The notes beneath the pieces were generated by a model that was given only the letters and a program-made list of their open reading frames with translations, was not told the origin of the DNA and ran no database searches. A program made the position numbers and the translations under genes. Positions 20,077 through 28,958 of a DNA stretch of 64,000 nucleotides are shown one piece after another; within the stretch, counting starts at the first letter, position 1; each line of letters opens with the position of its first letter. This stretch comes from Geoalkalibacter sp. (GTDB taxonomy: Bacteria > Desulfobacterota > Desulfuromonadia > Desulfuromonadales > Geoalkalibacteraceae), in assembly GCF_030605225.1 (NCBI RefSeq), contig NZ_JAUWAV010000015.1, positions 1 through 64,000 on the forward strand, given 5' to 3'.

Positions 20077-20564
20077 GCGAGCGGCGGCGGGTGGGCATCG
20101 CCGAGATCAAATTCGGCCGGGCGCCGGAGGTGCTGGTGACCCATGGGCTGGGCTCCTGCCTGAGCATCACCCTCTATGACCCCCAGACCCGCACCGGCGC
20201 CATGGCGCACACCCTGCTGCCGGTGCCTCGCCCGGGGCAGGCCGGCGCGCGGCCCGGCAAATTCGTGGCCAGCGCCATCACGGCGATGCTGGCCGAACTG
20301 CCCGCCCTGGGCGCCGCGCCCGAGCGCCTGCAGGCCAAGCTGGTGGGCGGCGCCAACATGTTTGAAAGTCTCGCCCTGGCCACAGGCGAGCTGATCGGCG
20401 AGCGCAACGCCCAGGCCGCCCGCGAGATCCTGGCGCGACACGGCGTGCCCCTGGCGGCCGAGGACACGGGCGGCAATTTCGGCCGCACCGCCGAGCTGGT
20501 GCTGGAGACCGGCGAAGTGCGGGTCCGATCCCTGCGCGGACCGCAAAAAAGCCGCATTCTTTGA
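20073..20564 (+). CDS. cheD: Chemoreceptor glutamine deamidase CheD
   Basis: A 163-residue CheD that converts receptor glutamines to glutamates and may hydrolyse methyl esters. The catalytic residues are visible: Cys29 in LGSCL and His46 in AHTLLP. The FVASAI and KLVGGANMF motifs are typical. GTG start within the cheC 3' end. In CheC/CheD systems CheD activity is regulated by CheC binding; with no cheB in this operon, CheD is the only receptor-modifying hydrolase here. Confidence 0.95.
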   Translation: MSERRRVGIAEIKFGRAPEVLVTHGLGSCLSITLYDPQTRTGAMAHTLLPVPRPGQAGARPGKFVASAITAMLAELPALGAAPERLQAKLVGGANMFESLALATGELIGERNAQAAREILARHGVPLAAEDTGGNFGRTAELVLETGEVRVRSLRGPQKSRIL

Positions 20565-20678
20565 CCTCCCGGCGGGCTCCTGCCGCCCGCGCGCCCCGCC
20601 GTTCGTAAAAAATCCTCGTCTTTGCACCGCATTCCGTTTTAAAATCGAGAGCATTTTTCAACCAAGGAGAGATTGCTT

Positions 20679-21458
20679 ATGCGCAAGCTGGTCTTTTTTG
20701 TACTGCTGGCCCTGCTCTGGCCGCTCACGGCCACGGCCAATCCGCGCCAGGTCGAAGTGGGGCTGCCCGACGTGATTCGCGCCCTCGAAGCGCCCTTTCA
20801 AGGGCAAGGCGGCGGCATCGTCGATTTCGAGGCCGAGTTTTTCCAGGAATCGCGCATCGCCTCCCTGGATCGCGTGCAGCGTGGTCGCGGCCAGGTGTGG
20901 TTCAAGTTCGACCGCGCGCCGGGTCCGCGTTCCGAACCGGCCCGATTCCGCTGGGAATACCGCCAGCCGAGCGAGCAGGAGATCGTCTCCGACGGCAAGA
21001 CCCTGTGGGTCTATCTGCCGGAGAACAGTCAGGTGATCGAGTCGGATATCGAGACGGCCCTGCGCGACCAGCCCGACAATCCGGTGACCTTCCTCACCGG
21101 CCTGGGCAACCTCTCGCGCGACTTCAGCATCCGCTGGGCGGTGCCCAACCGCGATGCCGCCGGCAACTACGTCCTCGAGCTTGAACCGCGGCGCGTCTCG
21201 CAGCTCATCGCGCGCCTGGTGATCGTGGTGGACAAGAACGCCGTGGTCCAGTTCGACCAGAATCTGCGCCCGAGCCTGCGCGAGGCGGGCGCGCCGGTGT
21301 TTCCCATTCTGTCCTCGACGGTGACCGATCCCAACGGCAACTCGACCATCATCGAGTTCAGCGGCATCCGCGTCAACCGCGGCCTCACCGACAGCCTCTT
21401 TCAGTTCATCCGCCCGGCGGGGGTCGAGGTGGTGCGCCCCGGCCAGGCGGGGTTTTAA
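20679..21458 (+). CDS. LolA-like outer-membrane lipoprotein carrier protein
   Basis: A 259-residue periplasmic protein with a cleavable signal ([20 protein letters not shown]). The mature part has the LolA beta-half-barrel pattern: [11 protein letters not shown], then [39 protein letters not shown], and a C-terminal [18 protein letters not shown]. It should ferry lipoproteins from the inner to the outer membrane. AAGGAG lies 9 bases before the ATG. Somewhat longer than E. coli LolA. Confidence 0.88.
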   Translation: MRKLVFFVLLALLWPLTATANPRQVEVGLPDVIRALEAPFQGQGGGIVDFEAEFFQESRIASLDRVQRGRGQVWFKFDRAPGPRSEPARFRWEYRQPSEQEIVSDGKTLWVYLPENSQVIESDIETALRDQPDNPVTFLTGLGNLSRDFSIRWAVPNRDAAGNYVLELEPRRVSQLIARLVIVVDKNAVVQFDQNLRPSLREAGAPVFPILSSTVTDPNGNSTIIEFSGIRVNRGLTDSLFQFIRPAGVEVVRPGQAGF

Positions 21459-21468
21459 GGTTTTTCTT

Positions 21469-21518
21469 GTAGGGGCGAGGCGGTGCCTCGCCCCGGGCGC
21501 GCATGGGCGCGCCCCCAC
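21469..21518. repeat. GTAGGGGCG-type palindromic repeat between lolA-like gene and yajQ
   Basis: Begins GTAGGGGCG and contains two inverted repeats: GGGGCGAGGC..GCCTCGCCCC and GGGCGCGC..GCGCGCCC, ending CCCCCAC. Lies 10 bases after the lolA-like stop and just before the yajQ ribosome site. Confidence 0.8.
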
Positions 21519-21540
21519 GGATCACGGAGGATCAGGTTCC

Positions 21541-22026
21541 ATGCCCAGTTTCGACATCGTTTCCAAGGTCGACATGCAGGAAGTCGACAACGCCGTCAAC
21601 CAGACCATCAAGGAAGTCGAGCAGCGCTTCGACTTCAAGGGAACCCACAACGAGATCAGCCTGGAAAAGGACGCCATCCTGATCCTGGCCGCCGACGACT
21701 ACAAGCTGCAGGCCATCGTCGACATCCTCAAGGGCAAGCTGGTGCGCCGCGGGCTCTCGCCCAAATGCCTGGATTTCGGCAAGAAGGAGCCGGCCTCGCA
21801 CATGGCCGTACGCCAGCGCATCGCCATCGTGCAGGGCATCTCCAAGGAAAAAGGCAAGGACATCGTCAAGCTGATCAAGGACACCAAGCTCAAGGTGCAG
21901 GCGCAGATCATGGACGATCAGGTGCGCGTCACCGGCAAGAAGATCGACGATCTGCAGGAGGTCATCCAGGCGCTCAAGGCCGCCGATCTCGGCATCGAAC
22001 TGCAGTACGTCAACATGCGCTCCTGA
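21541..22026 (+). CDS. yajQ: YajQ-family cyclic-di-GMP/nucleotide-binding protein
   Basis: A 161-residue YajQ/UPF0234 protein. Starts [21 protein letters not shown] and has the FDFKGT motif and the C-terminal [15 protein letters not shown] segment. Homologues bind cyclic-di-GMP or nucleic acid and act as signalling adaptors; the role here is not shown by sequence. GGAGG lies upstream of the ATG. Confidence 0.94.
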   Translation: MPSFDIVSKVDMQEVDNAVNQTIKEVEQRFDFKGTHNEISLEKDAILILAADDYKLQAIVDILKGKLVRRGLSPKCLDFGKKEPASHMAVRQRIAIVQGISKEKGKDIVKLIKDTKLKVQAQIMDDQVRVTGKKIDDLQEVIQALKAADLGIELQYVNMRS

Positions 22027-22065
22027 GCGACGCGCGAAACAACCCTCAACGAGGCGGATCCCGTT

Positions 22066-23406
22066 TTGAACAAGCACAAAGTCAGTCTGGTCAGCCTCGG
22101 CTGCCCGAAAAACCTGGTGGACGCCGAGGTCATGCTCGGTCATCTGCCGCCCGAGCGCTACGAGATCGTCACCGACGAGGCGAGCGCCGACATCATCATC
22201 GTCAACACCTGCTCCTTCATCCAGGATGCCCAGGAAGAGTCCGTCGACACCATTCTCGAGGTGGCCGACCACAAGAAAAGCGGGCGCTGCCGGTTGCTGG
22301 TGGTGACGGGCTGCCTGCCGCAGCGCTACCGCGACGAGCTGAGCAGCGAGCTGCCCGAGGTCGATCTGTTCCTCGGCACCGGAGATGCGGCGCGGCTGCC
22401 GGGCCTGCTCGACGAAAAGCTCGGCGGCGGCCAGGTGCGCGAGGCCATCGGCCAGCCCGATTTTCTCTACGACCACACCACGCCGCGCGTGCAGTCTTCG
22501 CCTTTCTACAGCACCTACATCAAGATCGCCGACGGCTGCGCCAACCACTGCTCCTACTGCATCATCCCCAAGCTGCGCGGCACCCTGCGCTCGCGCGCCC
22601 TGGACTCGGTGGTCGCCGAGGCCGAGCGCATGGTGGCCCAGGGCGTGGCCGAGATCAACCTCATCGCCCAGGACATCACCGCCTACGGCGCGGATCGCGA
22701 CGACGGCGCCAATCTGCCCGAGCTGCTGCGCCGCCTGGTGAAGATCGACGGTCTGCGCTGGCTGCGCTTGCTCTATGCCTATCCCGACGGGGTGAGTGAG
22801 GAACTCATCGACCTGATTGCCGCCGAGGACAAGATCTGCAACTACCTCGACATCCCCCTGCAACACATCGATGATCAGCTGCTCGGCGCCATGAACCGCC
22901 GTGTCGGCGAGGTCGAGGTGCGCGACCTCATCACCCGGCTGCGGGCGCGCATTCCCGAACTCACCCTGCGCACCTCCTTCATCGTCGGTTTTCCCGGCGA
23001 GACCCCCGAGCAGTTCGACAAGCTGCTGCGTTTTGTCGAGGAGGGGCATTTCGACCGCCTCGGCGTGTTCCGCTATTCCCGCGAGGAGGGCACGGCGGCC
23101 GCCACCCTGCCCGAGCAGATCAGCGAGCGGGTCAAGAGCGAGCGCTACAAGCGGCTGATGAAGGCCCAGGCGCGCATCTCCTTCCGCAAGAACCGCGCCC
23201 TGGTGGGGCGCATCGAGCCGGTGCTGGTCGAGGGCTTGAGCGAGGAGAGCGAACTGCTGCTGCGCGGCCGCTCGGTGCGTCAGGCGCCCGATGTGGACGG
23301 CCAGGTCTACATCACCGCCGGCCAGGCCGAGATCGGCCGGATCGTGCGCCTGCGCATCACCGATTCGTCGGAATACGACCTCATCGGCGAAATCGTCGAG
23401 GAGTGA
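22066..23406 (+). CDS. rimO: Ribosomal protein S12 methylthiotransferase RimO
   Basis: A 446-residue radical SAM enzyme that adds a methylthio group to the conserved aspartate of ribosomal protein S12. Domains: UPF0004 with its three cluster cysteines (SLGCPKN, NTCSFI and VTGCLPQ), a radical SAM core with CxxxCxxC (CANHCSYC) near residue 160, and a C-terminal TRAM domain. SLGCPKN distinguishes RimO from MiaB. Start is TTG at 22066. Confidence 0.97.
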   Translation: MNKHKVSLVSLGCPKNLVDAEVMLGHLPPERYEIVTDEASADIIIVNTCSFIQDAQEESVDTILEVADHKKSGRCRLLVVTGCLPQRYRDELSSELPEVDLFLGTGDAARLPGLLDEKLGGGQVREAIGQPDFLYDHTTPRVQSSPFYSTYIKIADGCANHCSYCIIPKLRGTLRSRALDSVVAEAERMVAQGVAEINLIAQDITAYGADRDDGANLPELLRRLVKIDGLRWLRLLYAYPDGVSEELIDLIAAEDKICNYLDIPLQHIDDQLLGAMNRRVGEVEVRDLITRLRARIPELTLRTSFIVGFPGETPEQFDKLLRFVEEGHFDRLGVFRYSREEGTAAATLPEQISERVKSERYKRLMKAQARISFRKNRALVGRIEPVLVEGLSEESELLLRGRSVRQAPDVDGQVYITAGQAEIGRIVRLRITDSSEYDLIGEIVEE

Positions 23407-23410
23407 TTCC

Positions 23411-24397
23411 TTGCCCCTCCATCGCCCTCTCATCATCGTGCTGCTGGTGCTGCTGGCGGCGCTGGTTCTGTTCAGGGGCGGCGGACGGGAGGCGGAGCTG
23501 CGCGAGAGCCGCATCCTGCTCGGCACCCTGGTGGAAATCCATGTTCTCCGAGGCGATCGGGCGGCGCGCGACGCGGTGACGGCCGCCTTCGCCGAGATGG
23601 CGCGCATCGAGGCGCTGATGAGCCCGCGGATCGCGAGCAGCGATGTGGCGCGTCTCTCCGCCGCCGCGGATCCCCTGGAGGTGGCGCCCGAGACCGCCGA
23701 GGTCATCGCCCTGGGTCTGGATGTCGCGGCGCGCAGCGGGGGCGCCTTCGATCTGACCCTGGGGCGGCTCAAGGCCCTCTGGGACATCGAGGGCGAGGTT
23801 CCGCGGGTGCCCGGGCGCGCGGAAATCGCCGCCGTCCTGGAGGGAATCGGACCTACGGCTCTGCGCCTCGACGGCCTGCGGGTGAGCAAGGCGCGGCCCG
23901 ATCTGGCGGTGGATCTGGGCGGCATCGCCAAGGGTTATGCCATCGACCGGGCCATCGCCGTGCTGGCGCAGGCCGGCATCGAACAGGCCTCGGTCAACGC
24001 GGGAGGCGATCTGCGCCTGCTCGGCAGCCGCGGCGCGCGGCCCTGGCGCATCGGCATCCGTCACCCGCGCAGCGCCGAGGAGCTTCTCGCCACCCTGGAG
24101 CTGAGCGATCGAGCGGTGGTCACCTCGGGGGATTACGAGCGATTTTTCGAGGTGGAGGGCCGCCGCTACCATCACATCTTCGACCCGCGCGGCGGCTTTC
24201 CCGCCGCGGCCTGCCAAAGCGTGACCCTGGTCGCCGACAACGCCATGCTCGCCGATGCCCTGGCCACCGCCGTGTTCGTGCTGGGCCCCGAGGAGGGGCT
24301 GGCGCTGCTCGCCGAATTTGCCGGCGTCGAGGCGCTGATCGTCGCGGCCGACGGGGCGATCCACGCGACGCCGGGCATGGCGGAGCTCAAGCGGTGA
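23411..24397 (+). CDS. apbE: FAD:protein FMN transferase (ApbE family)
   Basis: A 328-residue ApbE that covalently attaches FMN to threonine of partner flavoproteins, such as Rnf or Nqr subunits. An N-terminal hydrophobic anchor (IIVLLVLLAALVLF) directs it to the periplasmic side. Motifs seen are LGTLVEI, AVDLGGIAKGYAIDRA, VNAGGDLRLLG and HIFDPRGG (usually H-DP-TG). Start TTG at 23411 with GAGGAG overlapping the rimO end. It forms a tight set with the next two genes, suggesting a shared flavin or redox-membrane role. Confidence 0.92.
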   Translation: MPLHRPLIIVLLVLLAALVLFRGGGREAELRESRILLGTLVEIHVLRGDRAARDAVTAAFAEMARIEALMSPRIASSDVARLSAAADPLEVAPETAEVIALGLDVAARSGGAFDLTLGRLKALWDIEGEVPRVPGRAEIAAVLEGIGPTALRLDGLRVSKARPDLAVDLGGIAKGYAIDRAIAVLAQAGIEQASVNAGGDLRLLGSRGARPWRIGIRHPRSAEELLATLELSDRAVVTSGDYERFFEVEGRRYHHIFDPRGGFPAAACQSVTLVADNAMLADALATAVFVLGPEEGLALLAEFAGVEALIVAADGAIHATPGMAELKR

Positions 24398-24786
24398 TCG
24401 CGGCCTTGTGGCGGCGCATGACGGTCCTTGATCGCGTCATCGTCGCGCTTCTGCTGCTGGGGGTGGCGGCCTCCTTCGCGTTGCTCGACGGCCGGCCGGC
24501 CGGCGCGCGGGTGCTGGTGGAGCGCGACGGGCGGCTGCTGTTCAGCGCGCCCCTCAACGAATCGCGCCGCGTCAGTCTGCCGGGGCCCCTGGGCGACACC
24601 CTGCTGGAGATCGCCGAGGGTCGGGCGCGAATCCTCTCCTCGCCCTGCCCGCACAAGACCTGCATGGGCATGGGGGGCGTGTTCCGGCGCGGAGAACTCA
24701 TCGCCTGCCTGCCCAACCGGCTGGTGATCAGCATCCAGGGCGGCGACGACCAGGAATCCCCAGCCTATGACCTCCTCAGCCATTGA
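24394..24786 (+). CDS. NusG domain II-containing protein
   Basis: A 130-residue protein with one N-terminal transmembrane segment (DRVIVALLLLGVAASFALL) and an extracytoplasmic NusG-II (DUF1312) domain. The pattern RVLVERDGRLLFSAPL and a cysteine pair in SSPCPHKTCMGMG are typical. GTG start overlaps the apbE stop; its end overlaps the next gene by 20 bases. In other bacteria this domain often accompanies ApbE and a Gx-type membrane protein; the function is unknown. Confidence 0.88.
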   Translation: MIAALWRRMTVLDRVIVALLLLGVAASFALLDGRPAGARVLVERDGRLLFSAPLNESRRVSLPGPLGDTLLEIAEGRARILSSPCPHKTCMGMGGVFRRGELIACLPNRLVISIQGGDDQESPAYDLLSH

Positions 24787-25336
24787 TCCCGTCGAACTGG
24801 CGCGCTGCCGGCGCCGTGTGTTCCTCGCCCTGTTCACCGCCCTGGCGGTGGCCCTGCACACCCTGGAATTCCTTCTGCCCGCCCCGGCGCCCTGGTTTCG
24901 CCTGGGCTTTGCCAACATTCTCACCCTCTGCGCCCTATTTCTCTTCGACGGCCGTGCCGCCTGGACCCTGAGTCTGGCGCGGGTGCTGGTCGGTTCGCTG
25001 ATTCTCGGCAACCTTTTTGCCCCTGGCTTTTTTCTCTCCCTGGCCGGGGCGGTGGCGGCGACGGCGCTGATGACGGGCGCGCGCGCCCTGTTCGGTGCAC
25101 GGCTGGGGCCCGTGGGGGCCTCGGCCCTGGGGGCGGTGGGCCATGCCCTGGGTCAGTTGCTGGTGGCCTGGCTGCTGCTGGTGCGTCATGACGGGCTCTG
25201 GCTGCTGCTGCCGTTTTTTCTGCTGCTGTCCCTGGGTACCGGCCTGCTCAACGGCTGGGTCGCGGCGCTGCTGATCGAGGCGGTGCGGGATCATCGCGCC
25301 TTTGCCAAGCCCCTGTCCGCGGGCCGGCTGCCATGA
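24767..25336 (+). CDS. Gx transporter family membrane protein
   Basis: A 189-residue protein with about five to six transmembrane helices and the pattern of the Gx transporter family (annotated in some genomes as heptaprenyl diphosphate synthase component I): a charged N-terminus, LFTALAVALHTLE, RLGFANILTL and a C-terminal GLLNGWVAALL. Such proteins resemble substrate-capture (S) components of ECF importers. The substrate is unknown. It overlaps both neighbours, so it belongs to one translational unit with apbE and the NusG-II gene and possibly the ABC exporter that follows. Confidence 0.82.
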   Translation: MTSSAIDPVELARCRRRVFLALFTALAVALHTLEFLLPAPAPWFRLGFANILTLCALFLFDGRAAWTLSLARVLVGSLILGNLFAPGFFLSLAGAVAATALMTGARALFGARLGPVGASALGAVGHALGQLLVAWLLLVRHDGLWLLLPFFLLLSLGTGLLNGWVAALLIEAVRDHRAFAKPLSAGRLP

Positions 25337-27081
25337 GGGTGCTGGCCGCCCTGCGCCCCTACCTCCTCCCTCAGCGTGCCGCCCTGGCCTGGGGCAGTCT
25401 GTGGCTGGCGGCGACCTCGCTGCTCGCCATGCTCATTCCCTGGATGCTCAAGCTCGGCGTGGAGGCGGTGGAAGCCGGGCGCGGGCCGGATCTGGCGTGG
25501 GCGGCGGCGGTGCTCGCCCTGGCCGCCCTGGCGCGCGGCGCCACGCGCATCGCCTCGCGACTCTATTACCTGCATGGCGCGCGGCACCTGGAAGTCGCCC
25601 TGCGTCGCGATCTGCTGGCGCGGCTGCTCGCCCAGGACGGTTTTTTCTTCGATCGCCATCGCACCGGCGATCTGCTCGCGCGTTTCACCGGCGATCTGGC
25701 CAACGTGCGCATGTTCGTCGGCTTTGGCCTGCTGACCCTGGTCAACGCGGCCATTGTTTACCTGCTGAGCCTGGCGCTCATGCTCTCCCTGTCGCCGACT
25801 TTGACCCTGGTGGCGGTGCTGCCTTATCCCTTTTTGCTGTTGGCCGTCAAGCGGCTCAGCCGCCGTCTGTTGCACCACTCGACCCTGGTGCAGGAGGGCC
25901 TGGGTCGGCTGAGCGAGGCGGTGGAGGAGGGGGTGAGCGGGCAGGCGGTGATTCGCGCCTATGGGCTGGGCGTGGGGCGCAACGCCCGCTTCGCCGCCAT
26001 CAACGATGAGTATCTGCGGCGCAACCTGGTGCTGGCGCGGCTGCGCGCCCTGGTGCTGCCGGTGATGACCCTGGTGGGGCCGCTGGGCACCCTGCTGGTG
26101 CTCTATTTCGGCGGACGGCAGGTGGCGGCGGGCACTCTCTCCCTAGGGGAGTTCGTCGCCTTCAACGCCTATCTGGTGCAACTCGCCTGGCCGACCCTGC
26201 TGCTCGGCTGGGTGCTGACCCTGGTGCAGCGCGCCGCGGCGAGCATGGAGCGGCTGCAATTGCTGCTCGACCTGCCGCAGGTGCCGCGCCTGCCGGCCGC
26301 TTCGCAGGTTTCCGCAGCGCCGCCGCGTATCTCTTTGCGCGCATTGAGCTTTGCCTACGACGGCAAACCGGCATTGCGCGATCTCTCCCTGGAGGTTCCC
26401 GCTGGAACGCTCGTCGGGCTTGCCGGACCGGCCGCGAGCGGCAAGACGACCCTGCTGCGCCTGCTCGCGGCGCTCTATCCGCCGCCGGCGGGAACCCTGT
26501 TCGTTGACGGGCGGGATCTAGCCGGTCTTGATCCGCGCATTCATCGCCTGCGGGTGGCGGCGGTGCCGCAGGAGGGACGGCTTTTTTCCGGGAGTCTGCG
26601 CGACAATCTGCTCTATGCCGCCCCCGGAGCCTCCGCCGAGGAGCTTGGGCGCTTGGCGGAAAAGGTGCAGCTCGGCGCGGAGGCGGCTCTCTTTCCCCAG
26701 GGCTTCGACACTCGGGTGGGCGAGGGCGGCATGAGTCTCTCCGGCGGTCAGCGCCAGCGTGTCGCCATCGGCCGCGCCCTGGCTCGCGACGCGGGTTTGT
26801 GGCTGCTCGATGATCCCTTCAGCCATCTCGATGCCCTGACCGCCCGGGCCCTCTGGGATGAACTGCGCCCGCTGCTGCGCGGCCGCACGGTGTTTCTCGT
26901 GTCGGGGCGGGTGTCCCTGCTCGGCGCCGCCGACCTCATCGTGGTCCTCGACGAGGGGCGCATCGTCGCGCAGGGCAGCCAGGCGGCGCTGCTCGCGCGG
27001 GGCGGTCTGTACGCGCGCCTTTATCATCGCGAGCAACTGCGCGATGAACTCGAGCAGGGCTCGCCCCTCACGGATGACTGA
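25333..27081 (+). CDS. ABC exporter subunit A (heterodimer, degenerate Walker B)
   Basis: A 582-residue fused permease-ATPase: six transmembrane helices (residues 1-300) and an ATP-binding domain (about 330-560). Walker A is GPAASGKTT, the signature is canonical LSGGQ, but Walker B reads LLDDPFS, with Asp in place of the catalytic Glu. That combination matches the degenerate-site half of heterodimeric exporters such as BmrC/MdlA. Start overlaps the upstream gene by 4 bases. The partner gene follows after 9 bases. Likely drug or lipid export. Confidence 0.93.
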   Translation: MRVLAALRPYLLPQRAALAWGSLWLAATSLLAMLIPWMLKLGVEAVEAGRGPDLAWAAAVLALAALARGATRIASRLYYLHGARHLEVALRRDLLARLLAQDGFFFDRHRTGDLLARFTGDLANVRMFVGFGLLTLVNAAIVYLLSLALMLSLSPTLTLVAVLPYPFLLLAVKRLSRRLLHHSTLVQEGLGRLSEAVEEGVSGQAVIRAYGLGVGRNARFAAINDEYLRRNLVLARLRALVLPVMTLVGPLGTLLVLYFGGRQVAAGTLSLGEFVAFNAYLVQLAWPTLLLGWVLTLVQRAAASMERLQLLLDLPQVPRLPAASQVSAAPPRISLRALSFAYDGKPALRDLSLEVPAGTLVGLAGPAASGKTTLLRLLAALYPPPAGTLFVDGRDLAGLDPRIHRLRVAAVPQEGRLFSGSLRDNLLYAAPGASAEELGRLAEKVQLGAEAALFPQGFDTRVGEGGMSLSGGQRQRVAIGRALARDAGLWLLDDPFSHLDALTARALWDELRPLLRGRTVFLVSGRVSLLGAADLIVVLDEGRIVAQGSQAALLARGGLYARLYHREQLRDELEQGSPLTDD

Positions 27082-27090
27082 CGGATCGCC

Positions 27091-28860
27091 ATGGCGCACG
27101 GACATCAACACGACAGCGACGAAATCACCGGCCGTCATCTCGACTGGGCGCTGCTGCGCCGCTTCGTCGGTTATCTGCGCGCCTATCGCGGCGCGGCCCT
27201 CGCCGCCCTGGTGCTGCTGCCCCTGGTGACCGCGACCAAGCTGGCGCAGCCTTATCTGCTGATGCTGGCCATCGATGATTTCATCCTTGCCGGCGATATC
27301 GCCGGGTTGTGGCTCATCGCCCTGCTCTTTCTCCTGGCCCTGGCGGGGGAGAGCCTTTTCACCTACGCCCAGGCCTACGCCGTGCAGTGGGTCGGGCAGC
27401 ACATCATGGCCGATCTGCGCCGTGAGGGGTTCGCGCGCCTGCTGCGCCTGCCGGTGAGCTTTTTCGACCGTCAGCCCTCGGGGCGCCTGGTGACGCGCCT
27501 GACCTCCGATGTGGAGAACGTCGGCGAACTGTTCGGCGCCGGGGTGGTCTCGGCCCTGGGTGATCTGCTCACCCTTGCGGCGATTGTCGCCGTCATGCTG
27601 TGGATCAATCCCGGGCTGTCCCTAGTGGCCTTCTCGGTGATGCCCCTGCTGCTGCTTCTCGGGCTGCTGTTTCGCCACTACATCCGCCGCGCCAATCGCC
27701 AGGTGCGCGCGCGGCTCGCCGGGCTCAACGCCTTTGTCGCCGAGCGCATCGCCGGTGTCGACGAAGTGCGCCTGTTCGTGCAGGAAGAGCGCACCCTCGA
27801 GGAGTTCGACGGCCTGCAGGACGAGTACCAGCGCGCTTCCCTGCGCGTCATCAACTGGGACGCCTGTCTCTACGCCGGGGTCGAGGCCCTGGGCGCGGTG
27901 GCCATCGCCGCCATTCTCTGGCGCGGCGGCGGCGAGGTGCTCGCCGGCGTCACCAGCTTCGGCGTGCTGGTCGCCTTCATCGAATATGTGCAGAAATTCT
28001 TCGCGCCCCTGCGCGATCTCTCCGCCAAGTATTCGGTGATCCAGGCCAGCATCGCGTCCCTGGAGCGCATCTTCGATCTCCTCGACCGCGCCCCCGAACC
28101 GAGCGGCGCGCAGATCACGGCGCCAGGCTCGGGCGTCATTTGTTTCGAGAGGGTGAGTTTTTCCTACGAGGAGCAGGCGCCGGTGCTGCACGACATCGAC
28201 CTGACCCTGACCCCCGGCGAGACGGTGGCGCTGGTCGGCGACACAGGCAGCGGCAAGACCACCCTGGGGCGTTTGCTGTTGCGCTTCTACGAGCCGACGG
28301 CGGGGCGCATTCTGCTCGACGGCGCCGCTCTGAACGGGATTGAGCCGACGCAGGTGCGCCGCCGCATCGGCTGGGTGTCCCAGGAACCCTTTCTCTTCGA
28401 CGGCAGCGTGCACGACAACCTCGACGGCGCGCGGTTGCGCGCGCCCGCCGAACTGGCTGAAATCCTGCGGCGCACCAGCGCCGACCGGGTGGTGGAGCGG
28501 CTCGGCGGGTTGGAGGCTCACATCAGCGAGCGCGGCCGCAACCTCTCGGCCGGCGAGCGCCAGCTGCTGTGCCTGGCGCGTGCCCTGGTGCCCGATCCCC
28601 AGTGGCTGATCCTCGACGAAGCCACCAGCCGCCTCGACGCCGAAACCGAAGAGCTGGTACGCTCCGGCATGGAGGCCGCGCGCCGCGGTCGCGGCGCCCT
28701 GCTCATCGCCCATCGCCTGCGCTCCATCGTGCACGCCGAGCGCATTGTGGTACTGCGTCGCGGTCGCATCGTCGAAGAGGGCAGTCATTCCGAGCTGCTG
28801 GCGAAAGACGGCTTGTACGCGCGGCTGTGGCGTTTGCAGGCGCTGGAGAATGGTGTTTAA
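27091..28860 (+). CDS. ABC exporter subunit B (heterodimer partner)
   Basis: A 589-residue permease-ATPase of the MdlB/BmrD kind. A His-rich N-terminal tail (MAHGHQHDSDE) precedes six transmembrane helices; the ATPase has Walker A GDTGSGKTT and a complete Walker B with catalytic Glu (LILDEATS). Its signature is altered to LSAGE. Pairing this subunit's Walker A/B with the LSGGQ of subunit A gives one competent site, and the reverse pairing gives one degenerate site. The open frame ends where the repeats of the next element begin. Confidence 0.94.
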   Translation: MAHGHQHDSDEITGRHLDWALLRRFVGYLRAYRGAALAALVLLPLVTATKLAQPYLLMLAIDDFILAGDIAGLWLIALLFLLALAGESLFTYAQAYAVQWVGQHIMADLRREGFARLLRLPVSFFDRQPSGRLVTRLTSDVENVGELFGAGVVSALGDLLTLAAIVAVMLWINPGLSLVAFSVMPLLLLLGLLFRHYIRRANRQVRARLAGLNAFVAERIAGVDEVRLFVQEERTLEEFDGLQDEYQRASLRVINWDACLYAGVEALGAVAIAAILWRGGGEVLAGVTSFGVLVAFIEYVQKFFAPLRDLSAKYSVIQASIASLERIFDLLDRAPEPSGAQITAPGSGVICFERVSFSYEEQAPVLHDIDLTLTPGETVALVGDTGSGKTTLGRLLLRFYEPTAGRILLDGAALNGIEPTQVRRRIGWVSQEPFLFDGSVHDNLDGARLRAPAELAEILRRTSADRVVERLGGLEAHISERGRNLSAGERQLLCLARALVPDPQWLILDEATSRLDAETEELVRSGMEAARRGRGALLIAHRLRSIVHAERIVVLRRGRIVEEGSHSELLAKDGLYARLWRLQALENGV

Positions 28861-28941
28861 AGACAAGGGACCAAAGGAACCGCAGGGACATCAGGGACAA
28901 AAAAGCCCTTGCGGTCCCTGGAGTCCCTTGGGTCCCTTTAA
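28861..28941. repeat. Left hairpin-forming AAGGGAC repeat flank of the four-helix-bundle gene
   Basis: Short degenerate units of the type AAGGGAC or CAGGGAC on one arm and their complements (GTCCCTG, GTCCCTT) on the other, so the 80-base region can fold into a long imperfect hairpin. It starts immediately after the ABC exporter stop codon and ends about 18 bases before the next ATG. Confidence 0.8.
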
Positions 28942-28958
28942 CAGAAAGCCTTTACGCA

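Noticed and set aside
21532-23931. A 799-codon open frame on the reverse strand opposite yajQ, rimO and apbE
   Set aside because: It is opposite three well-recognised genes and is explained by GC-rich codon bias, which leaves the antisense frame open. No ribosome site or known domain.
26800-26820. Asp for Glu in the exporter Walker B as a sequencing error or dead gene
   Set aside because: The complementary change in the partner's signature motif and the intact remainder fit a normal heterodimeric exporter.
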